A DNA stretch of 64,000 bases from Brevundimonas sp. SL130 (lineage in GTDB: Bacteria; Pseudomonadota; Alphaproteobacteria; Caulobacterales; Caulobacteraceae): NCBI RefSeq assembly GCF_026625805.1, contig NZ_CP113064.1, forward strand, positions 1,302,001 through 1,366,000, written 5' to 3'. The notes beneath the pieces were generated by a model. That model saw only the letters and a list, made by a program, of their open reading frames with translations, had not been told where the DNA came from and searched no databases. Positions 43,254-51,603 of the stretch are shown piece by piece. Positions within the stretch are counted from its first letter, which is position 1. Each line of letters begins with the position of its first letter. The position numbers and the translations under genes are program-made.

Positions 43254-43673
43254 ATGCGCCACGGCGCCGCCCATCGTAAACTCGGTCGCACGAGCAGCCA
43301 CCGCACCGCCATGTTCGCGAACATGGCCGCCTCGCTGATCAAGCACGAGCAAATCACCACGACCCTGCCCAAGGCGAAGGAACTGCGTCCCTTCGTCGAG
43401 AAGCTGGTCACCCTGGCCAAGAAGGGCGATCTGCACGCGCGTCGTCAGGCCATCAGCCAGGTTCGCGACGTGCCGCAAGTCGGCAAGCTGTTCGAAACGC
43501 TCGGCCCGCGCTACAGCGAGCGTAACGGCGGCTATATCCGCATCATGAAGGCGGGCTTCCGCCACGGCGACAACGCCCCGATGGCCGTGATCGAGTTCGT
43601 CGATCGCGACGTCGAAGCCAAGGGCAAGGACTCCGGTCCGGTCCTGGTGTTCGAAGGCGACGACGAGGCTTAA
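43254..43673 (+). CDS. rplQ: 50S ribosomal protein L17
   Basis: The 139-residue L17 begins [25 protein letters not shown] and contains the conserved KEHEQI-type region ([21 protein letters not shown]) and [21 protein letters not shown]. An acidic C-terminal tail lengthens it compared with E. coli (127). It closes the alpha operon, and a strong terminator follows. Confidence 0.98.
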   Translation: MRHGAAHRKLGRTSSHRTAMFANMAASLIKHEQITTTLPKAKELRPFVEKLVTLAKKGDLHARRQAISQVRDVPQVGKLFETLGPRYSERNGGYIRIMKAGFRHGDNAPMAVIEFVDRDVEAKGKDSGPVLVFEGDDEA

Positions 43674-43703
43674 GCCTTTCGTCTCTGACGAGACTGATGT
43701 TCG

Positions 43704-43737
43704 AAAGGGCGGCCGGAGCGATCCGGCCGCCCTTTTG
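43704..43737 (+). terminator. Terminator of the alpha operon
   Basis: A 14-bp perfect stem (43704-43717 with 43722-43735) with loop GCGA and a T-run follows rplQ by 30 bases. It is a textbook intrinsic terminator. Confidence 0.92.
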
Positions 43738-43767
43738 CTTTGAACGGACATGGGGCAAGGGGCGCGG

Positions 43768-44226
43768 ATGTCCGTCGCCATCGTCGAATACCGCCCCGAC
43801 CACGCCGCCGCCTGGGCCCGGCTGAACGAGGCCTGGCTGGCCGAGGGCGGGTTCTCCGTCGAGGCCAAGGACCGGCGGTCCATCGACGATCCGCACGGGG
43901 TCTTCATCGCCGGCGGCGGCCGGATTTTCATCGCCGAACGGGACGGGGAGGCGGTGGGCTGCTGCGCCCTGATCCGTATTCCTGACGGCTTTGAAGTGTC
44001 GAAGATGACGGTGACGCCCGCCGCACGCGGTCTGGGCCTGGCGCGGCGCCTGCTGGAGGCCTGCGAGGCGGCGGTGCGCACCGACGGCGCGTCTCTGCTC
44101 TATCTCGAGACCAACAGCGCCCTGAAGCCGGCCATCGCCCTGTACGAGAGCTTCGGCTTCCTCCACCTGCCGGCCCGCCCAACCCCCTACGCCCGCGCCG
44201 ACGTCTTCATGGAGAAGCGGCTCTAG
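43768..44226 (+). CDS. GNAT family N-acetyltransferase
   Basis: The 152-residue protein carries the acetyl-CoA binding motif VSKMTVTPAARGLGLARRLLE (with the R-x-x-G-x-G/A pattern) and the C-terminal LYLETNSALKPAIALYESFGF typical of the family. The substrate is unknown. The ATG at 43768 follows AAGGGG by five bases; an in-frame ATG six codons earlier (43750) is possible. It stands between the alpha-operon terminator and an antisense small membrane protein gene, whose stop overlaps its own stop. Confidence 0.85.
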   Translation: MSVAIVEYRPDHAAAWARLNEAWLAEGGFSVEAKDRRSIDDPHGVFIAGGGRIFIAERDGEAVGCCALIRIPDGFEVSKMTVTPAARGLGLARRLLEACEAAVRTDGASLLYLETNSALKPAIALYESFGFLHLPARPTPYARADVFMEKRL

Positions 44227-44342
44227 CCGGTGAAGGCCTCGCCCAGGGCCAGGATCCATATGAGCAGAACGCACAGGCCGTAGGCGATCTTGTCCAGGCG
44301 GGTGCGTCGGGGCGGGCGCGGCGGCGGGTCGAACTGGGGCAT
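44223..44342 (-). CDS. 39-residue single-span membrane protein
   Basis: The minus strand codes a short protein: MPQFDPPPRPPRRTRLDKIA followed by a hydrophobic helix (YGLCVLLIWILALGEA) and FTG. The proline/arginine-rich cytoplasmic front with one transmembrane helix is a common small membrane protein design. It overlaps the GNAT stop by three bases (the shared CTAG). No good Shine-Dalgarno sequence is visible, so expression is uncertain. I recognise no family. Confidence 0.5.
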   Translation of the reverse strand: MPQFDPPPRPPRRTRLDKIAYGLCVLLIWILALGEAFTG

Positions 44343-44414
44343 GACCAGCTTGGAGCCGATTTCCCTCGAGGCCGAAATCGATTAAGCGGGCAGGGGTCTG
44401 TGAGGGGAAGTCAC

Positions 44415-45347
44415 ATGAGGTCCGCCGCGCCGCCGCCGCTGAACGCCCTGCGCACCTTCGAGGCCTTCGCCCGCCACGGCAGCATGACCCGCGCCGCCGC
44501 CGAGCTTTGCGTCACCCATGGCGCGGTCAGTCGCCAGATCGCGGCCTTGCAGGCGTCTTTGGGGGTGGTGCTGGTGGCCGGTCCTCGTCACGCTCTGGTC
44601 CTGACCGAGGCGGGGGTGCAGTTGGCCGAGCGGCTGACCCCGGCTTTCGGCGCGATAGCCGATGCGGTCCAGGCGACCCGCCACGGCGCCGCGCGGGAGA
44701 TCGAGATTTCCTGCCTGGGCACCTTCGCGCTGAAATGGCTGATCCCCCGTTTGCCCGATTTTCTCGCAGCCCATCCCGAGGTTCGAGTGCGGCTGTCGGA
44801 ATCCTATTCGCCGGTTGATTACCGACGTGATCGATTCGACGGCGCCATCCGCATCATCGAACCGGACGAGGTCTATCCGCGCGCCCAGGCCACGCGCTTC
44901 CTGTCCCAGCATCAGGGGCCGGTCGGGGCGCCGGCCTTGATGTCAGGGCTTCCCACCCTGGCGGCCGTCGCCGCCGCCCCACGCCTGCGCTCCGCCACCT
45001 TCCGTCGGGCTTGGCCGACTTGGGCCGCACTGGCCGGGCTAGACCTGCCGCCGGCGAAGGTGGAGCGCGAGTTCGCGCATAATCATTCGATGGTCGAGGC
45101 CGCCGTGTCCGGCATGGGCGTCGCCATCGCGCCCTGGGCTTTTGTGGCGCCGGACGTGACGGCGGGGCGGCTGGCGGCGCCCTTCGGCTTTGTCGAACGT
45201 CCGTCCTGGTTCGCCTTTCTGCGGCCGGAGGGACGGCAAGACCCCGCCGTGGACGCCTTCCGCGACTGGCTGGTCGCGCAAGGGGAGGTCAGCCCCCCGC
45301 CGCCGAGCGGCGCTGCGGAAACGCCCGCCAGCGCGCCCAATTTCTGA
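44415..45347 (+). CDS. LysR family transcription regulator, GcvA type
   Basis: The 310-residue protein has an N-terminal winged helix (LNALRTFEAFARHGSMTRAAAELCVTHGAVSRQIAALQ) and a periplasmic-binding-like effector domain with EIEISCLGTFALKWLIPRL and GMGVAIAPWAFVA. The pattern AAELCVTHGAVSRQI is characteristic of the GcvA subgroup. The ATG at 44415 lies behind GGGGA and was preferred to a GTG at 44400. Its target could be the divergent small gene or genes downstream; neither is certain. Confidence 0.9.
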   Translation: MRSAAPPPLNALRTFEAFARHGSMTRAAAELCVTHGAVSRQIAALQASLGVVLVAGPRHALVLTEAGVQLAERLTPAFGAIADAVQATRHGAAREIEISCLGTFALKWLIPRLPDFLAAHPEVRVRLSESYSPVDYRRDRFDGAIRIIEPDEVYPRAQATRFLSQHQGPVGAPALMSGLPTLAAVAAAPRLRSATFRRAWPTWAALAGLDLPPAKVEREFAHNHSMVEAAVSGMGVAIAPWAFVAPDVTAGRLAAPFGFVERPSWFAFLRPEGRQDPAVDAFRDWLVAQGEVSPPPPSGAAETPASAPNF

Positions 45348-45468
45348 AGATAAGTTCAAGATATTCAGGGTCTTGGCGGCGATGGCAAGTCCTCTTCTCA
45401 GCACGCTCGCGACCGGGCGCATACTGGGCGTGTGATGAATGCGCCCGTCTGCGTGCGGAGGAAAATGT

Positions 45469-45512
45469 ACGAAAATAGACTCCAAAAAATTGGAGTGGAT
45501 TGAGTCTATTTC
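45469..45512. repeat. 44-bp palindromic repeat, copy 2
   Basis: ACGAAAATAGACTC, then the centre CAAAAAATTGG, then AGTGGATTGAGTCTATTTC. The arms are identical over 33 bases to the copy at 514-557, while the 11-base centre shows no clear match to it. In this copy the centre also extends a hairpin (ACTCCAA paired with TTGGAGT). It lies in the promoter region of the EF-hand/TonB operon. Confidence 0.75.
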
Positions 45513-45558
45513 GACCGAGGCTCTGACGCTCCGTATCACGGCTGAAATGGGTTGCAAT

Positions 45559-45573
45559 TGCGAGTCGTTCGCG
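45559..45573. promoter_or_regulatory. Fur-like palindromic box before the EF-hand gene
   Basis: TGCGAGTCGTTCGCG follows the TGC(A/G)A-N5-TCGC(A/G) pattern seen at 7465 and 11368. It sits within a larger CAATTG...CAATTG direct repeat and lies 101 bases before the EF-hand gene start. Confidence 0.4.
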
Positions 45574-45673
45574 GCAATTGGGCGCCCACGGTCAAGGTGT
45601 CGCGGATGTCCCGACGCACTGTCCGGGCCGCAGCACTCCCCGCGCGGCCGTTTCCCGATCTGGAGTTCATCCT

Positions 45674-46198
45674 GTGCGCAGTCGCCAACCTCTCGCCGCC
45701 GCCTTCCTGATCAGCCTGGCCCTGCCGGCTTCCGCCGCCCTGGCTCAGACTGCGAGTGGCCCGGTCCGCCCCGCCGGCGGCCACAGCCGCACGGCCTTCA
45801 TCGAAGGCTATGACGCCAATCGCGACGGCCGCGTGCACCGCGCCGAGTACGACGCGATACGCGACGCCCGCTTCAAGGCCGCCGACGCCGATGGGAACGG
45901 CGTCCTGACGGAGGAGGAGTATGTGGCGGAATACGCCGGGCGCCTGCGTTCGCAATACGCCAACGCCTCGCGCCCCTCGGACGAGATGTTCGAGCGTCAG
46001 CTCAAACAGGCCGTGGTTCGGTTCTCGGTGATCGATCGGGACCGCGACGGCCAACTGACCCCCGAAGAGAACCAGGCCGTGGCCCTGCGCACCTTCGAGG
46101 AGCATGACACCGACCATGACGGCGTGGTGTCGCCTGAGGATCCCGAGCCCAAGCCCGAAACCGATGGGGACGCCGCACCCGCCGCGCCCCGGTCATGA
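45674..46198 (+). CDS. Secreted EF-hand protein
   Basis: The 174-residue protein has a signal peptide (VRSRQPLAAAFLISLALPASA with an AxA cut near residue 23) and four EF-hand-like loops: DANRDGRVHRAEYD, DADGNGVLTEEEY, DRDRDGQLTPEEN and DTDHDGVVSPED. It should bind Ca2+ in the periplasm. The GTG start at 45674 has GGAG eight bases upstream. Its stop overlaps the next gene's ATG, placing it first in the presumed iron-uptake operon. Confidence 0.85.
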   Translation: MRSRQPLAAAFLISLALPASAALAQTASGPVRPAGGHSRTAFIEGYDANRDGRVHRAEYDAIRDARFKAADADGNGVLTEEEYVAEYAGRLRSQYANASRPSDEMFERQLKQAVVRFSVIDRDRDGQLTPEENQAVALRTFEEHDTDHDGVVSPEDPEPKPETDGDAAPAAPRS

Positions 46199-46725
46199 CC
46201 AGGGTTTCGCTCGGCGTCGGGGCGGCGGTCGCCGTCCTCGCCGCGACCGGCGCGTCTGCGGCGGACCTCAGCGTCGAACTGGAGGTGCCGACCCAGGCCT
46301 CGGCCGCCTATCACAAGCCCTATGTGGCGATGTGGATCGAGCGCGCCGACGGCGCCCCGGTGGGGACCTTGTCGGTTTGGTACGATGTCCGCGTCCGGCA
46401 TGGCAACGGAACCGTCTGGCTGCGCAATCTGCGCAGCTGGTGGCGTAGCGGCGGCCAGGCCCTGACCCTGCCGGCCGACGGCGTCAGCGGCGCGACCCGG
46501 TCGCCGGGCCGTCAGAGCCTGCGCTTCAAGGGCGACCAGGGCGTTCTCGCAGGCCTGCCTGACGGCGACTACAATCTGGTGGTCGAAGCCGCGCGGGAGC
46601 AGGGCGGCCGCGAAGTGGTGCGGACGCCGTTCAAATGGCGGAGCAGAGCGCGCGCCGCACGCACCGAAACGCGAGCCGCCGGCTCGAGCGAACTCGGCGC
46701 CCTGACGGTCGCCGTCCTGCGATGA
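46195..46725 (+). CDS. DUF2271 family secreted protein
   Basis: The 176-residue protein has a signal peptide ending GASAA and the DUF2271 core VELEVPTQASAAYHKPYVAMWIE, WYDVRVRHGNGTVWLRNLRSWWR and the Gly-rich DGVSGATRSPG. DUF2271 genes are often found beside PepSY, ApbE and TonB-dependent receptor genes in iron-related clusters. The function is not known. It overlaps the EF-hand gene by four bases (ATGA). Confidence 0.85.
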   Translation: MTRVSLGVGAAVAVLAATGASAADLSVELEVPTQASAAYHKPYVAMWIERADGAPVGTLSVWYDVRVRHGNGTVWLRNLRSWWRSGGQALTLPADGVSGATRSPGRQSLRFKGDQGVLAGLPDGDYNLVVEAAREQGGREVVRTPFKWRSRARAARTETRAAGSSELGALTVAVLR

Positions 46726-46767
46726 CCTGAGCTGGCCGCCGTTCAAGGCCCCATTCCACTCAACAAC

Positions 46768-46782
46768 TGCAAATGCGACGCA
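46768..46782. promoter_or_regulatory. Fur-like box before the TonB receptor gene
   Basis: TGCAAATGCGACGCA lies 42 bases upstream of the receptor gene start. It shares the TGCAA...CGCA arms of the other boxes, although the central five bases differ. A role in iron control is inferred. Confidence 0.35.
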
Positions 46783-46823
46783 AAGCTAGTCGGTAAAGCC
46801 GATAACTGAAGGACTAACTTCTG

Positions 46824-48929
46824 ATGACTTCTCCTCTCGCCAATCCCCTGAACCGCCGGCTGCTGGGCGCCTCCGCCCTGGCCCTGGTTCTGTCCGTCTC
46901 CGGCCAGGCTTTCGCCCAGACGACGCCGCAGACGGATGACGCCGACGACGCCACCACCCAGCTGTCGCTGGGCAAGATCGTTGTTTCCGCCGGCGTCGAA
47001 AAGATCGCCACCGACACGCCCCAGGCGGTCACCGTGCTGAACCAGGACGACATCGACGACACCCAGGCCTCGACCATCGGCGACCTGCTGGACGATGTTC
47101 CCGGCGTCTACACCGCCGGCGGCGCCAGCAACCTGGGCCAGACCTTCAACATTCGCGGCATGACCAGCAACCGGGGCGAGGTTCTGATGCTGGTTGACGG
47201 GGTCGAGAACTATTTCGAGGGCTACCGGATGGGCGCCTTCTTCTCGGAGCCCGAACTCTACAAGCGGGTCGAGGTCCTGCGCGGCCCCAGCTCCTCAACG
47301 CTTTACGGCTCGGGCGCCCTGGCCGGGGTGATCAACTTCACCACCAAGGACGCGTCGGACTTCTTGACGGGCGACGACACTTTCGCGCTTCGGACGCGGT
47401 TCGGCTATGAATCGAACGGCGATGGAAAGCTGGGCTCCATCATCATGGCGACCCGGCCGACGGAAAACCTGGACCTGCTGATCGCCCTGAACGGCCGCAG
47501 CAGCGACGACTACAAGGACGGGAACGGCGACGTCGTGACCCCCTCGGACGCCAGCGCCAACTCCGTCCTGGCCAAGGCCCGCTACTATATCGGCGGCGAT
47601 CGCAAGCACAGCGTCTGGGCCTCGGCCCAGGTGTGGGAGACCGACAGCTATCAGCTCTATGACCAGATCACGGGCCTGACGGCCTTCGGCACGGTGCGCC
47701 GCCGCACCCGCGACGAGGCCTTTGTGCTGGGTTATGACAACGGGTTCGAGGGCAATGATCTGCTGGATCTCAAGGCCCAGGTCTCCTTCTCGGAAACCCT
47801 GACCGATCAGGACGGCATCGCCCTGTCCAGCAGCCTCGGCTATGCGTCAGAGTACAGCTATTCGACCGTTCAGGCCCGTCTGGAGAACACCTCCAAGTTC
47901 ACCCTGTCGCCCGATTGGACCGCCTTCGTCACTGCGGGCCTCCAGTACTACAGCCAGGAACGTCGCAATCCCCGTTACAAGGCGGACGGCAGCCTCCAGG
48001 CCAATGGGGCGACCACCCATCCGGAAGGCGACACGACCCGGTACGGCGGCTTCATCCAGGCCGAGATCCTGTGGCGTGACAAGCTGGTGATCACGCCCGG
48101 CCTGCGGATCGACCATACCGAACTGAGCCCCGGCGCCGGCGTCGTGACCGGTGGCGGCTCCACCGCCGTGCCGGAGGATGCGAGCGACACCGGCTATTCG
48201 CCGAAGCTGGCCGTGCTCTACAATCTGACCGACTATCTGAACGTCTTCGGTTCGGTGGCCCACACCGAACGGATGCCGATCCTGGACGAAGTCTACAGCC
48301 GCTCGGGAACCGCCCCGGTCAACCTGAACCTCGACCCCGAGAAGTCCAACAACTACGAGCTGGGGGCGTCGCTGACCCTGCGCGGTCTGGTCACCCCGTC
48401 CGATCGCATGAACGCCAAGCTGACCGCCTTCAACAACAAGGTGGAGAACCTGATCACCTCGGCGTCCGCCACCTCGGGCTATTTCATCAACGTGGGCGAG
48501 GCCAAGTACGAGGGCTTCGAGGTCGAGGCCGAATATGCGACCCGCGCCCTGATCGCTCGGGCCTCCTACGCTACGGTGGACGCCACCAACGAGACGACCG
48601 GCGTCCTGCTGAACACCCGTCCGGCCGACGAGCTGAACCTGAACCTGGGTTATGTTCTGAGCGATCTGGATCTGACGGTCGGCTGGCGCGGCGAGTTCGT
48701 CAGCGGCATCACCAACTACAACGCAACGACAGGCGCTGTGTCCTCGACCGTGGACAGCTACAATGTCCACGACCTCTATGCGACCTGGCGGCCCCGCACC
48801 GGCAGCCTGGCGGGCATGGACGTCCGGGTTTCGGTCGACAACGTCCTGGACGACTATGTGAAGAACAACCTCGCCTCGTTCGCTGGTCAGGGGCGCAGCT
48901 TCAAGCTGAGCCTCGGCAAGACCTTCTGA
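46824..48929 (+). CDS. TonB-dependent outer-membrane receptor
   Basis: The 701-residue protein has a signal peptide (ends GQAFAQ, residue 32), a plug domain (TPQAVTVLNQDDIDDTQASTIGDLLDDVPGVY and FNIRGM), and a beta-barrel ending in aromatic Phe (LSLGKTF). The plug sequence DTPQAVTVL and the YKRVEVLRGPSSSTLYGSGALAGVINF segment are typical of receptors for iron complexes or haem. The ligand cannot be named from sequence. The TonB gene starts five bases after its stop, which supports coupled transport. Confidence 0.93.
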   Translation: MTSPLANPLNRRLLGASALALVLSVSGQAFAQTTPQTDDADDATTQLSLGKIVVSAGVEKIATDTPQAVTVLNQDDIDDTQASTIGDLLDDVPGVYTAGGASNLGQTFNIRGMTSNRGEVLMLVDGVENYFEGYRMGAFFSEPELYKRVEVLRGPSSSTLYGSGALAGVINFTTKDASDFLTGDDTFALRTRFGYESNGDGKLGSIIMATRPTENLDLLIALNGRSSDDYKDGNGDVVTPSDASANSVLAKARYYIGGDRKHSVWASAQVWETDSYQLYDQITGLTAFGTVRRRTRDEAFVLGYDNGFEGNDLLDLKAQVSFSETLTDQDGIALSSSLGYASEYSYSTVQARLENTSKFTLSPDWTAFVTAGLQYYSQERRNPRYKADGSLQANGATTHPEGDTTRYGGFIQAEILWRDKLVITPGLRIDHTELSPGAGVVTGGGSTAVPEDASDTGYSPKLAVLYNLTDYLNVFGSVAHTERMPILDEVYSRSGTAPVNLNLDPEKSNNYELGASLTLRGLVTPSDRMNAKLTAFNNKVENLITSASATSGYFINVGEAKYEGFEVEAEYATRALIARASYATVDATNETTGVLLNTRPADELNLNLGYVLSDLDLTVGWRGEFVSGITNYNATTGAVSSTVDSYNVHDLYATWRPRTGSLAGMDVRVSVDNVLDDYVKNNLASFAGQGRSFKLSLGKTF

Positions 48930-48934
48930 CGCCA

Positions 48935-49708
48935 GTGGTTCTGTCGCGCAAAGGGCGCTTGTGCGCCCTTACGGCCTCCGTTCTTTTGAACGGAGGCCTG
49001 CTGCTGGCCGCTGTGAGCCAGCCGATGGAACGGACCTTGTTCATCGAGCCCCAGGCCATGGTGGTCGAGCTGATCGGGCCGGATCACGGGATCGCCGTGC
49101 CGGACAGCCTGAAGTCCGATACGCCCAAGGACCAACCGACCAAGACGGCGGCGTCGGCTCCCCCGACGCCGCCGACGCCTGTGCCGACAAGGCTTAGCCC
49201 CGTTCCAGCGGCCGACCCCATCGTTTGGAGACCGCAGGAGACCAAGGCGGCGGCAGCGCCCACGCCGGTCCGTCCGGTCGCCGCCGAAAGCGCCCCTCCG
49301 CCGCCTTCGGCAGGGCGTTCGACCGATGCTCCGCCCAGTGCGGCCGCAGCGCCGCCGTCCAGGCCGGCGCCCCCGGCGGGCGGCGTCGTTAACTCGCCTG
49401 TATCCTTGTCCGGGGCCCAGGGCGACGCCTATGGCGCCCGCGTGCGCGCCCATCTGGAGGCGTACAAGATCTATCCGCGCGGCGCGAAGCGACTGCGCCA
49501 GACCGGCGTGGTCACAGTCCGGTTCGTCATTGATCGGGAGGGGCGGGTGATCGCGTCCCGCATCGTCGCGGCCTCGGGGGTTTCGGCGCTGGACGAGGAG
49601 GCGATGGCCATGCTGGCGCGGGCCAGCCCCGTGCCGCGCCCGCCGCCGGGCGTGCCCGGCGCGCGGATCGAGATGCGGACGCCGGTCGAGTTCTCGCTGG
49701 AGAACTGA
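48935..49708 (+). CDS. tonB: Energy transducer TonB
   Basis: The 257-residue protein has one N-terminal membrane helix (about 8-28), a proline-rich periplasmic linker (about 60-150) and a C-terminal TonB domain with YPRGAKRLRQTGVVTVRFVIDREGRVIASRIVAASGVSALDEEAM. It transfers energy from ExbB/ExbD to the receptor encoded just upstream. The GTG at 48935 is assumed to be the start. No exbBD genes lie in the window. Confidence 0.93.
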   Translation: MVLSRKGRLCALTASVLLNGGLLLAAVSQPMERTLFIEPQAMVVELIGPDHGIAVPDSLKSDTPKDQPTKTAASAPPTPPTPVPTRLSPVPAADPIVWRPQETKAAAAPTPVRPVAAESAPPPPSAGRSTDAPPSAAAAPPSRPAPPAGGVVNSPVSLSGAQGDAYGARVRAHLEAYKIYPRGAKRLRQTGVVTVRFVIDREGRVIASRIVAASGVSALDEEAMAMLARASPVPRPPPGVPGARIEMRTPVEFSLEN

Positions 49709-49732
49709 CCGACGTCCGAACCTGGGCAGGCG

Positions 49733-50587
49733 CTATTCCTTGGACAGGTCCTGGCGCTGGAACCAGGCGATCGAAGCCGCGACCGGCACGACGCACCACA
49801 GGACCAGGCTGGTGATGGCCTTGATGACCAAGCCGTCCGGCGCCGGCGTGTCGCCGGCCACCGCAGCCTTGAGCGTGTCATAGGCCAGGCCGGGCAGCAG
49901 CAGCTGGGAGACCCAGTCGGTCGGCGCCCAACCGATGATCGGCAGCAACGGTCCGCCGAGGATCGTCTGGACGAAACCCAGGGCCCAAGGCACGAACAGG
50001 GCCGCCAGCAGGGATCGGCTGATCACCGCCGCCAGCAGGGCGATGAGGCCGTACTGGACGATGCGGATGTAGGACAGCAGCCAGGTCAGCAGGAACTCGA
50101 CCAGTTTGAAGTCGGTCAGGTCGAAACTCATCGGCCGGCCGGTCACCAGGGCCTCGGAGATGAAGTAGATGAAGGCGGCGACCAGGGTCGTCAGCATGGC
50201 GATCATGGCCAGGGCCTTCATCACCCCGATCTTGCCCAGGAGCAGCCAGGGACGCGCGTTTCGGGCGCTGATCAGACGCCAGGTCTCCCAGCGATAGTCG
50301 CCCGCATAGACCGCCGCCGCAGCCAGCAACATGAAGACCAGCAGCACGCCGTTGGCGCCGTTGCCGGCCGCAAAGCCGAAGGCCTCGGCCAGATTGACCG
50401 GCTGATTCCCCAGCTCGGGCGGCAGATTGGCCTTGGCCGCCAGGGCGTCGCCCTTGGCCTTGGTCAAGATCTGATAGATCAAGCCGCCGACGATAATGAG
50501 AAGAGGCGTCAGCAGGACGCTGCAGAAGATCGCGGTCCGGTTCCGCGAGATGCGATAGGCTTCGGATTTCAGTGCATCAACCAGCAT
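49733..50587 (-). CDS. ABC-2 type permease
   Basis: The 284-residue protein has six hydrophobic segments at about residues 22-42, 78-95, 116-146, 172-192, 194-214 and 253-273, as expected for an ABC-2 permease. Its start overlaps the ATPase stop by 11 bases. The ATPase gene is interrupted by a stop codon (see the next entry), so this permease may lack a functional partner. Confidence 0.85.
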   Translation of the reverse strand: MLVDALKSEAYRISRNRTAIFCSVLLTPLLIIVGGLIYQILTKAKGDALAAKANLPPELGNQPVNLAEAFGFAAGNGANGVLLVFMLLAAAAVYAGDYRWETWRLISARNARPWLLLGKIGVMKALAMIAMLTTLVAAFIYFISEALVTGRPMSFDLTDFKLVEFLLTWLLSYIRIVQYGLIALLAAVISRSLLAALFVPWALGFVQTILGGPLLPIIGWAPTDWVSQLLLPGLAYDTLKAAVAGDTPAPDGLVIKAITSLVLWCVVPVAASIAWFQRQDLSKE

Positions 50588-51503
50588 GGTCGGTCCCCTT
50601 CGCAGGCGTGCCCTGCACGCCGGTCCAGCCGGTCTCGCTCATGAAGACGTCTTCCAGATCGGCGCCGATCCAGCGGGCTTCTTCGATATCGACCCCGGCC
50701 TCGACCAGGGCGCGGATCGTCGCCGCCGCCTCTGCGCGCGGCACGGCGGCCACCAGGGCGTCGCCGTCCAGCGTGGCCCGTTCGCCCAGCACGCTCATGG
50801 CCTTGGCCAGGGGGGTGACCGACAGACGCAGGCGCTCGCCCGAGGCCGTCAGGTCGGAGACCCGGCCTTCGGTGATCACCTTGCCCTTGTTGAAAATGGC
50901 GACGCGGTCGCAGACGCGCTCGACCTCTTGCAGTTGGTGGCTGGCCAGGATGACGGTGACGCCGTCGTCGTCGGCCAGGCTGCGGATCAGGGCCCGCATC
51001 TCCTGGATGCCGGGCGGATCCATGCCGCTGGTCGGTTCATCGAGAATGACCAGGTCGGGCTTGGTCATCAGGGCGGCGGCGACGCCCAGGCGTTGCAGCA
51101 TGCCGACCGAGAAGCCGCGAACCCGACGGTCCGCCGCCTCGGTCAGGCCGACCCGCTTCAGCCAGGCCTCGATATCTGCGGTCGCCACCCCGCCGTGGGC
51201 GTGGCCCAGCCAGACCAGGACCTGGCGCGCGGTCATGAAGGGCGGGAAGCGGGGCGTCTCGATCATCGAGCCCATCCGTCACGTCGCCGCCGGATCGCCG
51301 ATCCGGCCGCCCATGACCGTGGCCTCGCCTTCGGTCGGGCGGATCAGGCCCAGCAGGGTGCGGAACAGGGTCGACTTGCCCGCGCCGTTGGGGCCGAGGA
51401 TGCCATAGACCCCGCCGCGCGGGATAGACAGGGTCAGGCCGTCCAAGGCCTTTACCGTCCCATAGGTCTTGGTCAGGCCGCGAATTTCGATGACGGTTTC
51501 CAT
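50577..51503 (-). pseudogene. ABC ATPase gene interrupted by an in-frame stop
   Basis: From ATG 51503 the minus strand codes a normal ABC ATPase start: YGTVKALDGL, Walker A GPNGAGKST (37-45), and GEATVMGGRIGDPAAT. A TGA then falls at codon 75 (51279-51281). The same frame continues beyond it with RMGSMIETPRFPPF, signature FSVGMLQRLGVAAAL, Walker B LVILDEPTSGMDP and the H-loop ASHQ, all intact to 50577. One base change (for instance CGA to TGA) would explain it. It is a pseudogene, a readthrough gene or a sequencing error; a second product could start at ATG 51275. Confidence 0.8.
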
Positions 51504-51603
51504 GAGCGCAAGCTTGGCGTGAGAACGGCGTTCCCACAAGGCGTCATGGACTTGATGCGGATTAAGTTTCCGCAATGGTTCCGTGTCGTTTTGGACGGCG
51601 TCG

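Larger units (their letters stand above)
45348..45673. other. 326-base intergenic region before the iron-uptake operon
   Basis: I find no supported gene here. The stretch contains the second 44-bp palindromic repeat (45469-45512) and a Fur-like box (45559-45573). A short open frame (45578 onward) merges with the EF-hand gene, but its upstream part has no signal peptide or ribosome-binding site. Confidence 0.6.

Noticed and set aside
51276-51281. Selenocysteine insertion at the in-frame TGA
   Set aside because: Position 75 of an ABC ATPase is not a known selenocysteine site and no SECIS-like hairpin was evident just downstream.
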